NCBI GenBank assembly: GCA_002690915.1
Contig: NZGF01000042.1
Location: forward strand, 1-60,714
Direction: 5' to 3'
Source of the DNA: Crocinitomicaceae bacterium
GTDB taxonomy: Bacteria; Bacteroidota; Bacteroidia; Flavobacteriales_D; Sanyastnellaceae
Length of the DNA: 60,714 nt
How positions within the stretch are numbered: position 1 is the stretch's first letter; the number at the start of each line of letters is the position of its first letter. Both the position numbers and the translations under genes were made by a program. Of the stretch, positions 1 to 8,880 are shown piece by piece. A model generated the notes under the pieces. It ran no database searches, was not told where the DNA came from, and was given only the letters and a program-made list of their open reading frames with translations.

Positions 1-61
1 CATCCAAGAAAATCTTTAAAAACGCGGGTGTTTACGCCCCTTTTTGGTCTTTAAACTGGGC
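1..61. other. Window-edge sequence before the adenosyltransferase gene
   Basis: No complete gene fits here. On the plus strand one frame (starting at base 3) stays open from the edge to a TAA at 63-65 and would encode a 20-residue C-terminus ending in WSLNWA. If real, it is the tail of a gene that begins outside the window and overlaps the convergent adenosyltransferase stop by four bases, an arrangement seen elsewhere in this window. A weak five-base-pair hairpin (26-39) followed by five T is also present and could instead be a terminator. Neither reading can be settled from 61 bases. Confidence 0.25.
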
Positions 62-616
62 TTAAGGCGCTGATTCCCATGGAATTTCCGGGGTATTGGT
101 CACCACATGTAGGTACCTACTCCACATGAAAAACAGATCGCTCAAGCGGTTCAAGTAGGCAATCAAGCCGTCCGGAGTGTCTTCGTCTCTTCCGAGAGCG
201 ATGACTCGACGTTCACCGCGTCTGCAGACTACTCGGCATTTGTGAGCAGCGACAATTGCGGGGTGCCCTCCGGGAAGAATGAACTGGCTCAAGGGGGGGA
301 GGGCTTCGTTTTTGGCATCCATCCAGGCTTCCATTTCGGCCACCCGTGTCTCCGGAATGGGCGGTAAGTGCTTCGCCATTTCGGAATCGATTGTGGCCAG
401 GTGGCTTCCCCAGGAGAACACATCGGACTGGATCACACGTAAGAATGCCGCGTCTTTGGATTCCGAAATGGCGGCGAAGGCACCCAACTCTCCGATGCAC
501 ACATTGAGCTCGTCCAATGTTCCATATGCCTCTATGCGCAGGTCATCCTTGCGTAACCGTTGGCCACCAAACAACGAAGTGGTGCCATCATCCCCTGTTC
601 GTGTGTAAATCCGCAT
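62..616 (-). CDS. Cob(I)alamin adenosyltransferase, PduO type
   Basis: Transfers the adenosyl group of ATP to cob(I)alamin to make adenosylcobalamin in the cytoplasm. The 184 residues match the usual length of the PduO/MMAB family. Visible family motifs are the N-terminal ATP-binding YTRTGDDGTTSL (4-15), EAYGTLDELN (29-38), FILPGG (112-117), the arginine-rich CRRGERR (131-137) and YLNRLSDLFF (154-163). It is divergent from the dCMP deaminase gene and has a simple ATG start. A likely client of the cofactor is methylmalonyl-CoA mutase, which is not in the window, although its partner epimerase is at 11632. Family assignment is firm; the physiological client is inferred. Confidence 0.95.
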   Translation of the reverse strand: MRIYTRTGDDGTTSLFGGQRLRKDDLRIEAYGTLDELNVCIGELGAFAAISESKDAAFLRVIQSDVFSWGSHLATIDSEMAKHLPPIPETRVAEMEAWMDAKNEALPPLSQFILPGGHPAIVAAHKCRVVCRRGERRVIALGRDEDTPDGLIAYLNRLSDLFFMWSRYLHVVTNTPEIPWESAP

Positions 617-663
617 TTTTGATTCTTTCGTACAAGCAAGCTACAACGCAACGGACAGACCCG

Positions 664-671
664 TACCTTTG
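664..671 (+). promoter_or_regulatory. Bacteroidota -7 box for the dCMP deaminase gene
   Basis: TACCTTTG matches the TAnnTTTG -7 consensus of Bacteroidota housekeeping promoters and lies 21 bases before the chosen TTG start. No clear -33 TTTG is visible. Confidence 0.5.
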
Positions 672-692
672 GAGGCGTAAATCACGACACTC

Positions 693-1157
693 TTGGAATC
701 GGTTTTGAATCATACTCCCGAAGCGGTCAAGCAGCTTCGTTACGACGAGGCATACATGCGCATGGCGGCCGAATGGGCTCGATTGTCGCATTGCATTCGG
801 AAGCAAGTAGGCGCCTTGATTGTCAAGGACCGCATGATCATTGCCGACGGGTTCAACGGGACACCTACAGGGTTTCCTAATGTGTGCGAGAACGAGGATG
901 GGGAAACGAATTGGTACGTCCTACATGCGGAGGCGAATGCCATTACCAAGTTGGCCAGATCCAACAATTCAGCCGTCGGTGCCACGCTGTACATTACGTT
1001 GTCTCCGTGCCGTGAGTGCTCAAAGCTGATTCACCAAGCGGGCATCAGCCGGGTTGTCTACCGCGATGAATATAAAGACCCCCAAGGACTTGAATTTTTG
1101 AAGCAGGCGGGTGTAGAGCTTGTTCACCTCGAACAACAGCGGAAGTTGAGGAGTTAA
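693..1157 (+). CDS. comEB: dCMP deaminase / ComEB-type cytidine deaminase
   Basis: Zinc hydrolase expected to deaminate dCMP to dUMP, feeding dTMP synthesis. The 154-residue protein has the zinc signature HAEAN (78-82, His ligand and catalytic Glu) and PCREC (105-109, two Cys ligands), plus the substrate-loop GFNGTPTG (53-60). The start is uncertain: the frame opens just after a TAA at 678-680 and the first usable codon is TTG at 693; a second TTG lies four codons on. An in-frame ATG occurs only inside the conserved region. The GGAGG at 671-675 is too far upstream to be a normal Shine-Dalgarno. The S41 protease gene follows after 7 bp, so the two are probably co-transcribed. Confidence 0.92.
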   Translation: MESVLNHTPEAVKQLRYDEAYMRMAAEWARLSHCIRKQVGALIVKDRMIIADGFNGTPTGFPNVCENEDGETNWYVLHAEANAITKLARSNNSAVGATLYITLSPCRECSKLIHQAGISRVVYRDEYKDPQGLEFLKQAGVELVHLEQQRKLRS

Positions 1158-1164
1158 TAGGAGG

Positions 1165-2805
1165 ATGAACGAAAACGGGAAATCACCAACGCCGTCTTGG
1201 CAGCCCTTGGCTTATGCCGTTATTTTGATTCTCGGGGTTTACATAGGCCTTCAGTCAGACGGTGGCGCCTCTAATGGCATGCACATGGTGGGGTCTCGCA
1301 GTGCGCTGAATGGTGTGCTCGATCGCGTAGAACAGACCTATGTTGATCCGGTGGTGCGACAGGAATTGGAGCAAGTTGCTCTCGACGCAGTTTTGGATAA
1401 ATTGGACCCGCACAGCTTGTTTATCAGCGCCGAAGAATTGGCGGCCATGGCCGAACCCATGGAGGGTAACTTTGAGGGAATCGGTGTCGAGTTCATTATC
1501 CAGCGGGATACGTTGATTGTGGTGGCGGCCATTCTAGGCGGCCCTTCAGAGAAAGCCGGATTGCGTGCCGGAGACCGCATTTTGACCGTTGATTCGGTTG
1601 CCATATCGGGCTCGAATCTTACCAACCAGCGGGTCATGGAATTGTTGAAAGGTCCTAGAAATACCACAGTTGTCGTTGGCTTGGATCGAGCGGATACGAT
1701 CAAACACGTATTGTTGCGTCGGGACCGCATTCCCATTCACAGTGTCGTGTGTGCGGAAAACTTGGACAATGAATGTGGTTACGTCAAAGTAATACGGTTC
1801 GCACAAAATACCGCTGAGGAATTCGAGCTGGCCATGGAAAAGCTTGCTGAGCAGGGGTTAAGCGAAGTGATTGTGGATTTGCGCGGCAACGGTGGGGGGT
1901 ATTTAAACGCCGTGGTGCCTATGGTGGAATCATTTTTGGAAGATGAAGACTTGGTTGTTTATACGGAAGGGGAGCATGTGCCTCGCCGAACCTACAAAGC
2001 GCGACGAAACGGCAGGTGGAAAGATTGGGACATTGCCGTTCTCGTAGATGAATCATCAGCTTCTGCTTCGGAGATTTTTGCCGGCGCCATCCAAGATCAC
2101 GACCGGGGTCCTGTAGTAGGCCGTCGAACGTTTGGTAAGGGACTGGTTCAAGAAGAATTTTCCATTTCTAACCTCGGCGCATTGCGCTTGACCGTGGCTC
2201 GGTTTTACACGCCCACTGGTCGCGCCATTCAGCGGCCGTATGGTGAAGGTGTCGACTACAGCGACGACTATTTCGCCCGGTATGAGCGGGGCGAGTTATT
2301 TCACCAAGACAGCGTTGCCACGGTCGATTCGTTGACCTACACTACGCCCGCCGGCAGAATAGTGCATGGGGCTGGAGGAATTACGCCGGATGTTTTTGTG
2401 GCGCTTGATACGATTCGATGGTCAGGGTACCTTTCGGACTTGAGTTGGAGTGGGACGCTTCGGGATGCTGCTTTTGCCTATGTCGATGCCAATCGTGAGG
2501 TGGCCGAGCGCCAGTTACAAGGGGCGGGTGATGGGTTGAAGAGTGAAGCGCTGCTGAACTTCCTAATCGAATATGCCCAAGCGGAAGGCATCCCACCTCC
2601 GGTCAAATGGACTTCAGAAGAACGCAGGGAATTGAGCAATCGCATGGCCGCACAGGTCATCCGCAACGGTGCAGGAGAGCAAGCTTATTACGCCTTTCTT
2701 GCTCAGAGAGATGACGCCGTTGAGCGCGCCGTATATTGGCTGAAAAACAAGTCGCGTATGGCCATCGTTGATGGTCGATTAACTTTGCTGCCAGAATCGC
2801 AATAA
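1165..2805 (+). CDS. S41 family C-terminal processing peptidase (Ctp/Prc type)
   Basis: Periplasmic serine protease expected to trim or degrade envelope proteins from the C-terminus. One N-terminal hydrophobic segment (about 14-30) acts as anchor or signal. A PDZ domain covers about 100-185 (GNFEGIGVEF, AGLRAGDRIL), and the S41 domain about 195-370 with DLRGNGGG (238-245), SASASE (298-303, containing the nucleophilic Ser) and TFGKG with the general-base Lys at 325. A C-terminal extension of about 150 residues follows, as is common in Bacteroidota homologues of 530-560 residues. The AGGAGG immediately before the ATG (1159-1164) has no spacer, so it may not act as a ribosome site. Confidence 0.93.
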   Translation: MNENGKSPTPSWQPLAYAVILILGVYIGLQSDGGASNGMHMVGSRSALNGVLDRVEQTYVDPVVRQELEQVALDAVLDKLDPHSLFISAEELAAMAEPMEGNFEGIGVEFIIQRDTLIVVAAILGGPSEKAGLRAGDRILTVDSVAISGSNLTNQRVMELLKGPRNTTVVVGLDRADTIKHVLLRRDRIPIHSVVCAENLDNECGYVKVIRFAQNTAEEFELAMEKLAEQGLSEVIVDLRGNGGGYLNAVVPMVESFLEDEDLVVYTEGEHVPRRTYKARRNGRWKDWDIAVLVDESSASASEIFAGAIQDHDRGPVVGRRTFGKGLVQEEFSISNLGALRLTVARFYTPTGRAIQRPYGEGVDYSDDYFARYERGELFHQDSVATVDSLTYTTPAGRIVHGAGGITPDVFVALDTIRWSGYLSDLSWSGTLRDAAFAYVDANREVAERQLQGAGDGLKSEALLNFLIEYAQAEGIPPPVKWTSEERRELSNRMAAQVIRNGAGEQAYYAFLAQRDDAVERAVYWLKNKSRMAIVDGRLTLLPESQ

Positions 2806-2826
2806 TTCATTAAATCACAACAAATC

Positions 2827-3432
2827 ATGGCTTTTGAACTCCCAACCTTGCCCTACGCATACGATGCATTGGAGCCACACATTGACGCGCGAACCATGGA
2901 AATTCACCATGGCAAGCACCACGCGGGTTATACCTCCAAGTTGAATGCTGCCATAGAAGGCACAGAGATGGAAGGTAAGGACATTGAAAGCCTGCTGTCT
3001 AATAACTCGGACAACGGCGCGGTTCGCAACAATGGCGGTGGATTCTACAACCACACCCTCTTTTGGAGCATCATGTCGCCCAACGGAGGGGGCACCCCTT
3101 CTGGTGACTTAGCAGCGGCCATTGATTCCGACCTCGGTGGATGGGATGCCTTTAAGCAATCTTTTGCTAGTGCAGCCGCCACTCGATTCGGTTCAGGCTG
3201 GGCCTGGGTGTGCGTGAAGGACGGTAAACTCGAAGTCTGTTCTTCTGCGAATCAAGACAACCCCTTAATGCCAGGCGTTGGATGTGGTGGAACGCCCATC
3301 ATGGGATTGGACGTCTGGGAACACGCATACTATTTGAACTACCAGAACCGCCGCCCAGACTACATTGCTGCCTTCTTCAATGTCATTGACTGGGACGCCG
3401 TGGGTCAGCGATACGCAGCTGCTCGCACGTGA
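2827..3432 (+). CDS. sodA: Superoxide dismutase, Fe/Mn family (probably Mn or cambialistic)
   Basis: Disproportionates superoxide to oxygen and hydrogen peroxide. The 201 residues carry the four metal ligands His27 (in MEIHHGKHH), His76 (in YNHTLFW), Asp162 and His166 (in DVWEHAYY). Gly at 71-72 before FYNH and Gln143 in ANQDNPL fit the manganese type rather than the iron type, in which the glutamine sits near position 70; metal choice is inferred from these residues only. The stop codon overlaps the GTG start of ispD (GTGA), so ispD translation is probably coupled. Presence of SOD agrees with an oxygen-exposed organism. Confidence 0.96.
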   Translation: MAFELPTLPYAYDALEPHIDARTMEIHHGKHHAGYTSKLNAAIEGTEMEGKDIESLLSNNSDNGAVRNNGGGFYNHTLFWSIMSPNGGGTPSGDLAAAIDSDLGGWDAFKQSFASAAATRFGSGWAWVCVKDGKLEVCSSANQDNPLMPGVGCGGTPIMGLDVWEHAYYLNYQNRRPDYIAAFFNVIDWDAVGQRYAAART

Positions 3433-4106
3433 AGCGTTACTTAATTGTTGTTGCCGGCGGCACGGGGACGCGCATGGAGCAGCCCGTGGCGAAGCAATTT
3501 CTTCTTTTGGAGGGTCTGCCACTGATGTGGTGGACCCTTCGGCGTTTTCGTGCAGCGCTGCCCGACCTGCATGTGGTATTGGTGTTGCATGAAAGCTTGT
3601 TCGACACCTTTCGTTCGTTGGAATCTACGCACGGACCTGCCGGTGTGGATCAGCTCGTGTCTGGAGGTGCAGAACGGTGGCACTCGGTGGCCAATGGCCT
3701 TGCTGTGCTGCCTGAAGAGGGCGTCGTCGGGGTTCACGATGCGGTGCGTCCCTTTGTTTCAGAAGCAACCATTCTCCGTTGTTACGGTGCGGCCGCGGAA
3801 GCCGGCAGTGCCGTTCCTGTTGTCCCCGTTAAGGACAGCATCCGGGAGGTCCATGGAGCGGCTTCGCACGCGCTGATGCGCGATCGCTTGCGCGCAGTCC
3901 AGACGCCGCAGTGTTTCAATTTAGCCGGCTTGAAGGCCGCTTACGGCAGCGGTTATCGCCCGGAGTTCACGGACGATGCAAGTGTATTTGAGTTCGCGGG
4001 CCATCCGGTGCAGCTAGTTGGCGGGGACTTGGAGAACATCAAGATCACGACACCAGAGGATTTGCACGTCGCCCAGGCTTTTCTGAAGGAACAGCGAAAG
4101 GTTTAG
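3429..4106 (+). CDS. ispD: 2-C-methyl-D-erythritol 4-phosphate cytidylyltransferase
   Basis: Third enzyme of the non-mevalonate isoprenoid pathway: joins CTP and methylerythritol 4-phosphate to give CDP-methylerythritol. Family motifs are the nucleotide-binding [10 protein letters not shown] (7-16), KQF (22-24), GGAERWHSV (79-87), VHDAVRPF (102-109), QTPQCF (158-163), TDDASVFE (181-188) and [10 protein letters not shown] (203-212). At 225 residues it is of normal length. The start is GTG, sharing the four bases GTGA with the SOD stop. Its last four bases overlap the convergent CAAX-protease gene. No other MEP-pathway gene is adjacent. Confidence 0.96.
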   Translation: MKRYLIVVAGGTGTRMEQPVAKQFLLLEGLPLMWWTLRRFRAALPDLHVVLVLHESLFDTFRSLESTHGPAGVDQLVSGGAERWHSVANGLAVLPEEGVVGVHDAVRPFVSEATILRCYGAAAEAGSAVPVVPVKDSIREVHGAASHALMRDRLRAVQTPQCFNLAGLKAAYGSGYRPEFTDDASVFEFAGHPVQLVGGDLENIKITTPEDLHVAQAFLKEQRKV

Positions 4107-5029
4107 TGAACGGGATGGTGACGGGACCAATGGCCGGTTTTCCGCACCCACCGAACGAGGTAGACCCCAACGGCGAGTGATACCGCTGCGAGGCCGTAAT
4201 CTGAAGCAGCCCATTCGGGCGCGGTGTTCATTTCTTTTGCGACCCACTCCGGTCCATAGATTGCGGCCATAAGGATGGCTCCAGCGTTGTTAAAGAAGTG
4301 AGCGGCGATGGCAGGCCACAAACTGTTGCTGTAGATCACGAGGTAGCCGAGGCCTGCACCGAGGACCATACGCGGAAGGAAGCCGTGGAATTGCAGGTGA
4401 ATAGCACTAAAAAGGAAAGCGGCCATCCATACGGCTGCGTGTACGTTGTTCGTCCACTTCGCTACCAACGGTTGGATCACCCCCCGAAAGGCGAACTCTT
4501 CACATACGGCAGGAAGCATGGCTACCGTCAACAGCGTTGCGGGAAACTGCCAAGCTGAATCGTACGTGAGCATGGATTGGGTGACCTCTGCCGCTAATTC
4601 TTCAAAGCGGTCTGCATTAGCTACCCAGCTTTCCGGAAGGGTTTGGAGCATCAGTCCATTCAATCGAAACGTTAAGTCAATGAGCGGTTGAGCGGCCCAT
4701 GCTAATCCCATACCGACGGCAATCCATGTGGCTTTGGGCCAATCCAATGAGAGGAAGGTCCGCCCGGTAAAAAGCTTGCTTGCTAACCATGCCATTACGC
4801 CGAACGATAGCACCTGGTTAACACCGTTGATGATGAGGTTGTAGACCTTTCCCTCGCTGGAAGTGGCGTCCGAGGCGAAGCCGATTGCCTGCTCCGTGGT
4901 GTGTCCGAAGACCGATGCCAATGCGGCCAATCCCATTCCCGAAGCAAGCCCCATGCCCATGAGGACCATGCAGAAAAAGAAGACCAGTTGCCCGAAAGGG
5001 TGCATGGTTTGAAATGCGGTTCGGATCAT
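4103..5029 (-). CDS. CPBP family intramembrane glutamic endopeptidase (CAAX-protease/Abi)
   Basis: Multi-pass membrane protein of the CAAX prenyl protease 2/Abi superfamily. In 308 residues it shows several hydrophobic spans and the family signature in order: EEFAFRG (177-183, catalytic Glu pair and Arg), a His in FSAIHLQFHG (211), and HFFNN (244-248). ATG at 5029 is preferred over an upstream in-frame start because the extra 19 residues are unconserved-looking and overlap the dusB upstream region. The substrate is unknown; bacterial members often sit next to bacteriocin genes, but nothing of the kind is here. It is convergent with ispD (4-bp overlap) and divergent from dusB. Confidence 0.88.
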   Translation of the reverse strand: MIRTAFQTMHPFGQLVFFFCMVLMGMGLASGMGLAALASVFGHTTEQAIGFASDATSSEGKVYNLIINGVNQVLSFGVMAWLASKLFTGRTFLSLDWPKATWIAVGMGLAWAAQPLIDLTFRLNGLMLQTLPESWVANADRFEELAAEVTQSMLTYDSAWQFPATLLTVAMLPAVCEEFAFRGVIQPLVAKWTNNVHAAVWMAAFLFSAIHLQFHGFLPRMVLGAGLGYLVIYSNSLWPAIAAHFFNNAGAILMAAIYGPEWVAKEMNTAPEWAASDYGLAAVSLAVGVYLVRWVRKTGHWSRHHPVH

Positions 5030-5041
5030 GGTGTAATTTTG
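5008..5041 (+). promoter_or_regulatory. Putative dusB promoter (TTTG-N22-TAATTTTG)
   Basis: A -33-like TTTG at 5008-5011 and a perfect -7 box TAATTTTG at 5034-5041 are separated by 22 bases, within the spacing reported for Flavobacteria. The predicted transcript would begin near 5047, about 54 bases before the GTG start. Confidence 0.45.
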
Positions 5042-5100
5042 TGTGGTGCTTTTGCGTGCAATTTCGCCGAAAAGACACAAAAGCAAAACAAAGCAAAGAC

Positions 5101-6090
5101 GTGGTACGTATTGGTGACATCGACATCGCGGAATTTCCCTTCTTGCTCGCTCCTATGGAGGACGTCAGTGATCCGCCGTTTCGTGCGCTTTGCAAGAAGT
5201 ATGGAGCGGATGTCATGTACACGGAATTTATCAGTTCGGAGGGACTGATTCGTGATGCCGCAAAGAGCCGGGCGAAGCTGGACATTTTCGAATACGAGCG
5301 TCCCATAGGAATCCAAATTTTTGGGAGCGAAATCGATTCGATGCGTCAAGCAGCAGCCATTACGGAGGAGGCGAATCCAGACATCATTGACATCAACTAC
5401 GGGTGTCCGGTGAAGAAGGTCGCGTGCCGCGGTGCGGGCGCGGGCATCTTGCAGGACATTCCGAAGATGGTCGCCATGACGAAGGAGATCGTCGACACCT
5501 GTACGCTACCAGTTACCGTCAAAACCCGTTTGGGCTGGGACGACGATAGCAAGTACATCGTTGAGGTTGCAGAGCGACTGCAAGATATTGGAATTCAGGC
5601 TATTAGTATCCATGGACGCACGCGCGCGCAGATGTACAAAGGCGAGGCGGATTGGTCTTTGATTGCTGAGGTCAAGAGCAACCCGCGGATGCACATCCCG
5701 GTCTTTGGCAATGGGGACATCGATTCGCCTCAAAAGGCCGTTGAGTATCGCAACCGGTTCGGAGTGGATGGAATCATGATTGGTCGGGCCAGCATTGGTG
5801 CGCCTTGGGTCTTCCGCGAGATGAAACATTACATGGCGACAGGTGAATTGCTTCCGGCACCGGGCATGTCCGAGCGGGTCGCAGCAGCTCGTGAGCATTT
5901 TGAAAAGGGTGTCGAATGGAAAGGCGAGCGCTTAGGCGTTGTAGAAATGCGCAGGCATTACGCCAACTATTTCAAAGGCCTCCGGGATTTCAAACAGCAC
6001 CGCCTGCAGTTGGTCACACTGGATGGCGTGGACGACATCCGGGCCAAACTGGACGAGCTGGAGACAATTCCTTTCGAGCCCGCGGTCTGA
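5101..6090 (+). CDS. dusB: tRNA-dihydrouridine synthase (DusB-like)
   Basis: FMN enzyme that reduces uridines of the tRNA D-loop to dihydrouridine using NADPH. With the GTG at 5101 as start the protein has 330 residues, the normal Dus length, and begins directly with the conserved barrel strand (IGDIDIAEFPFLLAPMEDVS). The FMN-site APMEDVSDPPFR is at about 17-28, the signature DINYGCPVKKV at 97-107 with the catalytic Cys at 102, and the IHGRTR motif follows. An ATG further upstream (5014) would add 29 residues of Cys/Phe-rich sequence lying within the predicted promoter, so it is rejected. It ends next to the convergent permease gene with no gap. Confidence 0.93.
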   Translation: MVRIGDIDIAEFPFLLAPMEDVSDPPFRALCKKYGADVMYTEFISSEGLIRDAAKSRAKLDIFEYERPIGIQIFGSEIDSMRQAAAITEEANPDIIDINYGCPVKKVACRGAGAGILQDIPKMVAMTKEIVDTCTLPVTVKTRLGWDDDSKYIVEVAERLQDIGIQAISIHGRTRAQMYKGEADWSLIAEVKSNPRMHIPVFGNGDIDSPQKAVEYRNRFGVDGIMIGRASIGAPWVFREMKHYMATGELLPAPGMSERVAAAREHFEKGVEWKGERLGVVEMRRHYANYFKGLRDFKQHRLQLVTLDGVDDIRAKLDELETIPFEPAV

Positions 6091-7341
6091 TTAAGCAGCC
6101 CCAAAACGGCGCACTAAGTTGCGGACCATCCAGCCGGAACCGATCCCACCAATCAATACCACGACGCCAAGCGTGCCCAACACATCAGTTGGCATGAGTT
6201 CGACCGGGTAGGCGGGGATGACTGAACCTTGCAGTTTGACCCATCCAAATTTTTGCTGTCCCTGGACCAGCGCGATGCCAACGGCCGTACCGGTCAAACC
6301 GCCCACTGCATTGATCATTACCCCCTGCCAGGCAAACACCTGCTCGAGTCGCCATCCGCTTAGTCCCATGGCATTGAGGACCTCGATATCTTGGCGTTTT
6401 TCGAGGAGCAACATGGTCAAAGATGCCATCACGTTGAAGGCAGCAACCACGAGGATGAAGCTCAGGATCACGAATGTTGCCCATTTTTCAGCTCGATTGG
6501 TTTGGGTGATGAGCGCGTTCTTTTCGGCGCGAGTGCGCACACGCCATTGCTCACCGGTGCCTTCAAGTGCCAATTGGATCGCGTGGGCAGTAGCCAATTC
6601 GTTTGCTTCCGGTGCCAAGCCCAGCTCGAAGCGGGTGACATATTCCGAGCGCTTGAACAAGGATCGAGCGAAGCTCAAGGGGGCCAAGGTGTACTTGCGG
6701 TCGATTTCGGCATTTACGGAGAAGACGTCGCAGGCGTAGGCCGATTCCGAATGAAAGGCCCGTTCCTTGAACCGGGTGAGCTTCCTGCCCCGAATGGGTG
6801 CGCGAAACTGCAAGGCGGGGAGCCCTTTCTCAGCATCCAGACTTCCAACGCCAAGCAAGTTGCGAACCCCGAGACCCAGGGCGACACAGGCTGCACCTTT
6901 TGCGAATTCGGATTTCCAAACTTGGCTTCTCAGGGTGGATTCGATGGGCGTAGCCATTAACATGGTGCTATCAAACCCGAGTACCGTTATCACTTGCGGC
7001 TGCGCACCGCCCCAGGCCACGACTGCCTCGTCTTCAATTACAGGAGCTGCACATTGTACCACGGGATTTGTGCTTCCAGGGCCAAAGTTCTCCATTACCC
7101 ACGCCCCGGCGCTATCGGGCACCACTGCACCTTCAGTGGGCACTATGGCCACCGGGGCATCGAGGGTTCCAAACAGCTCGGTGACGACAGATTCAATTCC
7201 ATTGAAGGCACTTAGAATGGCAATCATGGCGGCTGTGACGGCAGCGATAACGAACATGGAAATCCCCGAGATTAAATGCGTCAAGCTCCGGTTCCTGCGT
7301 GTCCAAGCGTAACGCCACGCGAGCCGAATCGGGAGTCGCAT
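6091..7341 (-). CDS. FtsX/LolC-LolE family ABC transporter permease
   Basis: Inner-membrane permease of the lipoprotein-releasing (LolCDE) superfamily. The 416-residue protein has the standard plan: one N-terminal membrane segment (about 22-45), a large periplasmic domain (about 46-270), then three segments (about 275-405), including the FtsX core around MLLLEKRQDIEVLNAMGL. It probably pairs with a LolD-like ATPase encoded elsewhere, to move lipoproteins from the inner membrane; the ATPase in this window at 29932 is LptB and not the partner. It follows rbfA by 4 bp in the same direction and likely belongs to one operon with rbfA and hflX. Confidence 0.88.
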   Translation of the reverse strand: MRLPIRLAWRYAWTRRNRSLTHLISGISMFVIAAVTAAMIAILSAFNGIESVVTELFGTLDAPVAIVPTEGAVVPDSAGAWVMENFGPGSTNPVVQCAAPVIEDEAVVAWGGAQPQVITVLGFDSTMLMATPIESTLRSQVWKSEFAKGAACVALGLGVRNLLGVGSLDAEKGLPALQFRAPIRGRKLTRFKERAFHSESAYACDVFSVNAEIDRKYTLAPLSFARSLFKRSEYVTRFELGLAPEANELATAHAIQLALEGTGEQWRVRTRAEKNALITQTNRAEKWATFVILSFILVVAAFNVMASLTMLLLEKRQDIEVLNAMGLSGWRLEQVFAWQGVMINAVGGLTGTAVGIALVQGQQKFGWVKLQGSVIPAYPVELMPTDVLGTLGVVVLIGGIGSGWMVRNLVRRFGAA

Positions 7342-7345
7342 GCCC

Positions 7346-7684
7346 TTAGTTTTTGAGGGCTTGATCGATGGCTTCGTAGTAATCGAGGCTATCGTCGAGG
7401 TAAAAATTCAACTCGGGAACGATCCGGACTTGTTTTCCGATTTTGGCGCCCAATTCCTTGCGAATCCGCCAGCCTTCCTGACGTACGGCCGCCAAGGCGA
7501 TTTGTTTATCTGGCACGGCCATGAAACTCAGGTATACCCTAGCCAGGCCCAAGTCGGGTGCCATGCGCACCTGTGTCACAGAGATGAACATGCCACCAAA
7601 CCACACACTGGTTTGGCGCTGGAAAATAACACTCAAATCGCGCCGAATAAGTTCGGCCACTTTCTCTTGTCGAATACCTGCCAT
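7346..7684 (-). CDS. rbfA: Ribosome-binding factor A
   Basis: Small KH-like protein that binds the 30S subunit during late maturation of 16S rRNA. It has 112 residues, normal for RbfA, opening with the conserved RQEKVAELIRRDLSVIF (5-21) and ending with the strand VRIVPELNFYLDDSLDY (about 85-101) before the last helix. The gene lies 17 bp after hflX and 4 bp before the LolC/E-type permease on the same strand. The rbfA-permease pairing is common in Bacteroidota. Confidence 0.95.
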   Translation of the reverse strand: MAGIRQEKVAELIRRDLSVIFQRQTSVWFGGMFISVTQVRMAPDLGLARVYLSFMAVPDKQIALAAVRQEGWRIRKELGAKIGKQVRIVPELNFYLDDSLDYYEAIDQALKN

Positions 7685-7701
7685 GGTCTAAAGGTCGGAA
7701 A

Positions 7702-8880
7702 CTAATACAAGAAATTGTGGTAGGGATATCGTTTGACGTGAATGGCCTTGACTGCTTCGAAGATCACTTCACGGAGTTCTTCCATGCCCCATTTTTCCTT
7801 GGCTGAGATGAAAATGACCTCGCGGTCGCCCCGTTCGAAGCGTTCACGGATGCCGTCCATTATGTCTTCTCGGGTTGACCCAAACGGCTCGACTTTGATG
7901 CGGTCTACTTTGTTGAAGACGATCATAGTGTGCTTGTCGTTGCTGCCAATTTCGGCCAGTGTGGCCTCGACTATGGCCAAGTGGTCTTCGAATTGCGGGT
8001 GGCTCACGTCCACAACGTGCAGCAGCAGATCGCTCTCCCTTGTTTCATCGAGGGTGGATTTGAAGCTTTCAATCAGTTGGTGGGGCAGCTTGCGGATAAA
8101 ACCAACCGTGTCGCTCACTAGGAACGGGAGGTTTTGGAGTACCACCTTTCGCACGGTGGTATCCAAGGTGGCGAAAAGCTTATTTTCCACAAACACATCG
8201 CTTTTGGACATCAGTGTCATCAGGGTGCTTTTGCCAGCATTGGTGTAGCCGACAAGCGCAACGCGAACGAGTGCGCCCCGGTTGCCGCGTTGGGTGGCCA
8301 TTTGCTTGTCAATGGCCGTTAGTTCTTTTTTGAGGTGGGCGATGCGGTCGCGGATGATACGGCGATCGGTTTCGATTTCTTTCTCTCCCGGGCCCTTCAT
8401 GCCGATGCCACCTTTTTGCTTCTGGAGGTGTGTCCACATGTTGGTCAGTCGAGGCAGCAGGTACTGGTATTGGGCCAGTTCAACTTGGGTCTTAGCATGT
8501 GCCGTGCGTGCGCGCTGCGCAAAAATATCCAAGATCAAATTCGGACGATCTAGGATTTTCCGCTCCGGAATTTCGCGTTCAATGTTCCGCAATTGCGTCG
8601 GCGTTAATTCGTCGTCGAAGATGAGAATATCAATGTCATGTTCCTCCACGTATTCTTTGATCTCCTGCAGCTTACCGCTCCCCACGAAAGTCCGCGTGTC
8701 CGGCCGCCCTAAGCTTTGAACGAAGGTTCGCTTCTTGATGGCGTCAGCGGTTGTTGCGAGAAAGGCGAGTTCTTCGAGGTGCTCAGCGACTTCTTCCCGG
8801 GTTTCCCGACCTTGAATAAGACCGATGAGCACACACGTTTCTGGCTCGAGGGCAGTGGAATGGAGCTTTTTTTCGAGCAT
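7702..8880 (-). CDS. hflX: GTPase HflX
   Basis: Ribosome-associated GTPase that splits or rescues 70S ribosomes under stress. The 392-residue protein has the N-terminal HflX domain with the glycine-rich linker GGIGMKGPGEKEIE (157-170), then the G domain: Walker A/G1 GYTNAGKST (211-219), G3 DTVGF (257-261) and G4 NKVD (322-325). The ATG shares one base with the stop of the upstream cytochrome c gene (TAATG), which indicates coupled translation. The Phe-rich end (PYHNFLY) is typical for Bacteroidota members. Confidence 0.96.
   Translation of the reverse strand: MLEKKLHSTALEPETCVLIGLIQGRETREEVAEHLEELAFLATTADAIKKRTFVQSLGRPDTRTFVGSGKLQEIKEYVEEHDIDILIFDDELTPTQLRNIEREIPERKILDRPNLILDIFAQRARTAHAKTQVELAQYQYLLPRLTNMWTHLQKQKGGIGMKGPGEKEIETDRRIIRDRIAHLKKELTAIDKQMATQRGNRGALVRVALVGYTNAGKSTLMTLMSKSDVFVENKLFATLDTTVRKVVLQNLPFLVSDTVGFIRKLPHQLIESFKSTLDETRESDLLLHVVDVSHPQFEDHLAIVEATLAEIGSNDKHTMIVFNKVDRIKVEPFGSTREDIMDGIRERFERGDREVIFISAKEKWGMEELREVIFEAVKAIHVKRYPYHNFLY

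Noticed and set aside
22-50. Terminator-like hairpin near the left edge
   Set aside because: The stem is only five base pairs with one G-T pair, and a possible protein tail covers the same bases.
1159-1164. Shine-Dalgarno AGGAGG before the S41 protease gene
   Set aside because: It abuts the ATG with no spacer, which is not a functional geometry.
4103-5029. Phage-abortive or bacteriocin-immunity locus around the CPBP protease
   Set aside because: The gene is flanked by ispD and dusB; no toxin, bacteriocin or phage gene is nearby.
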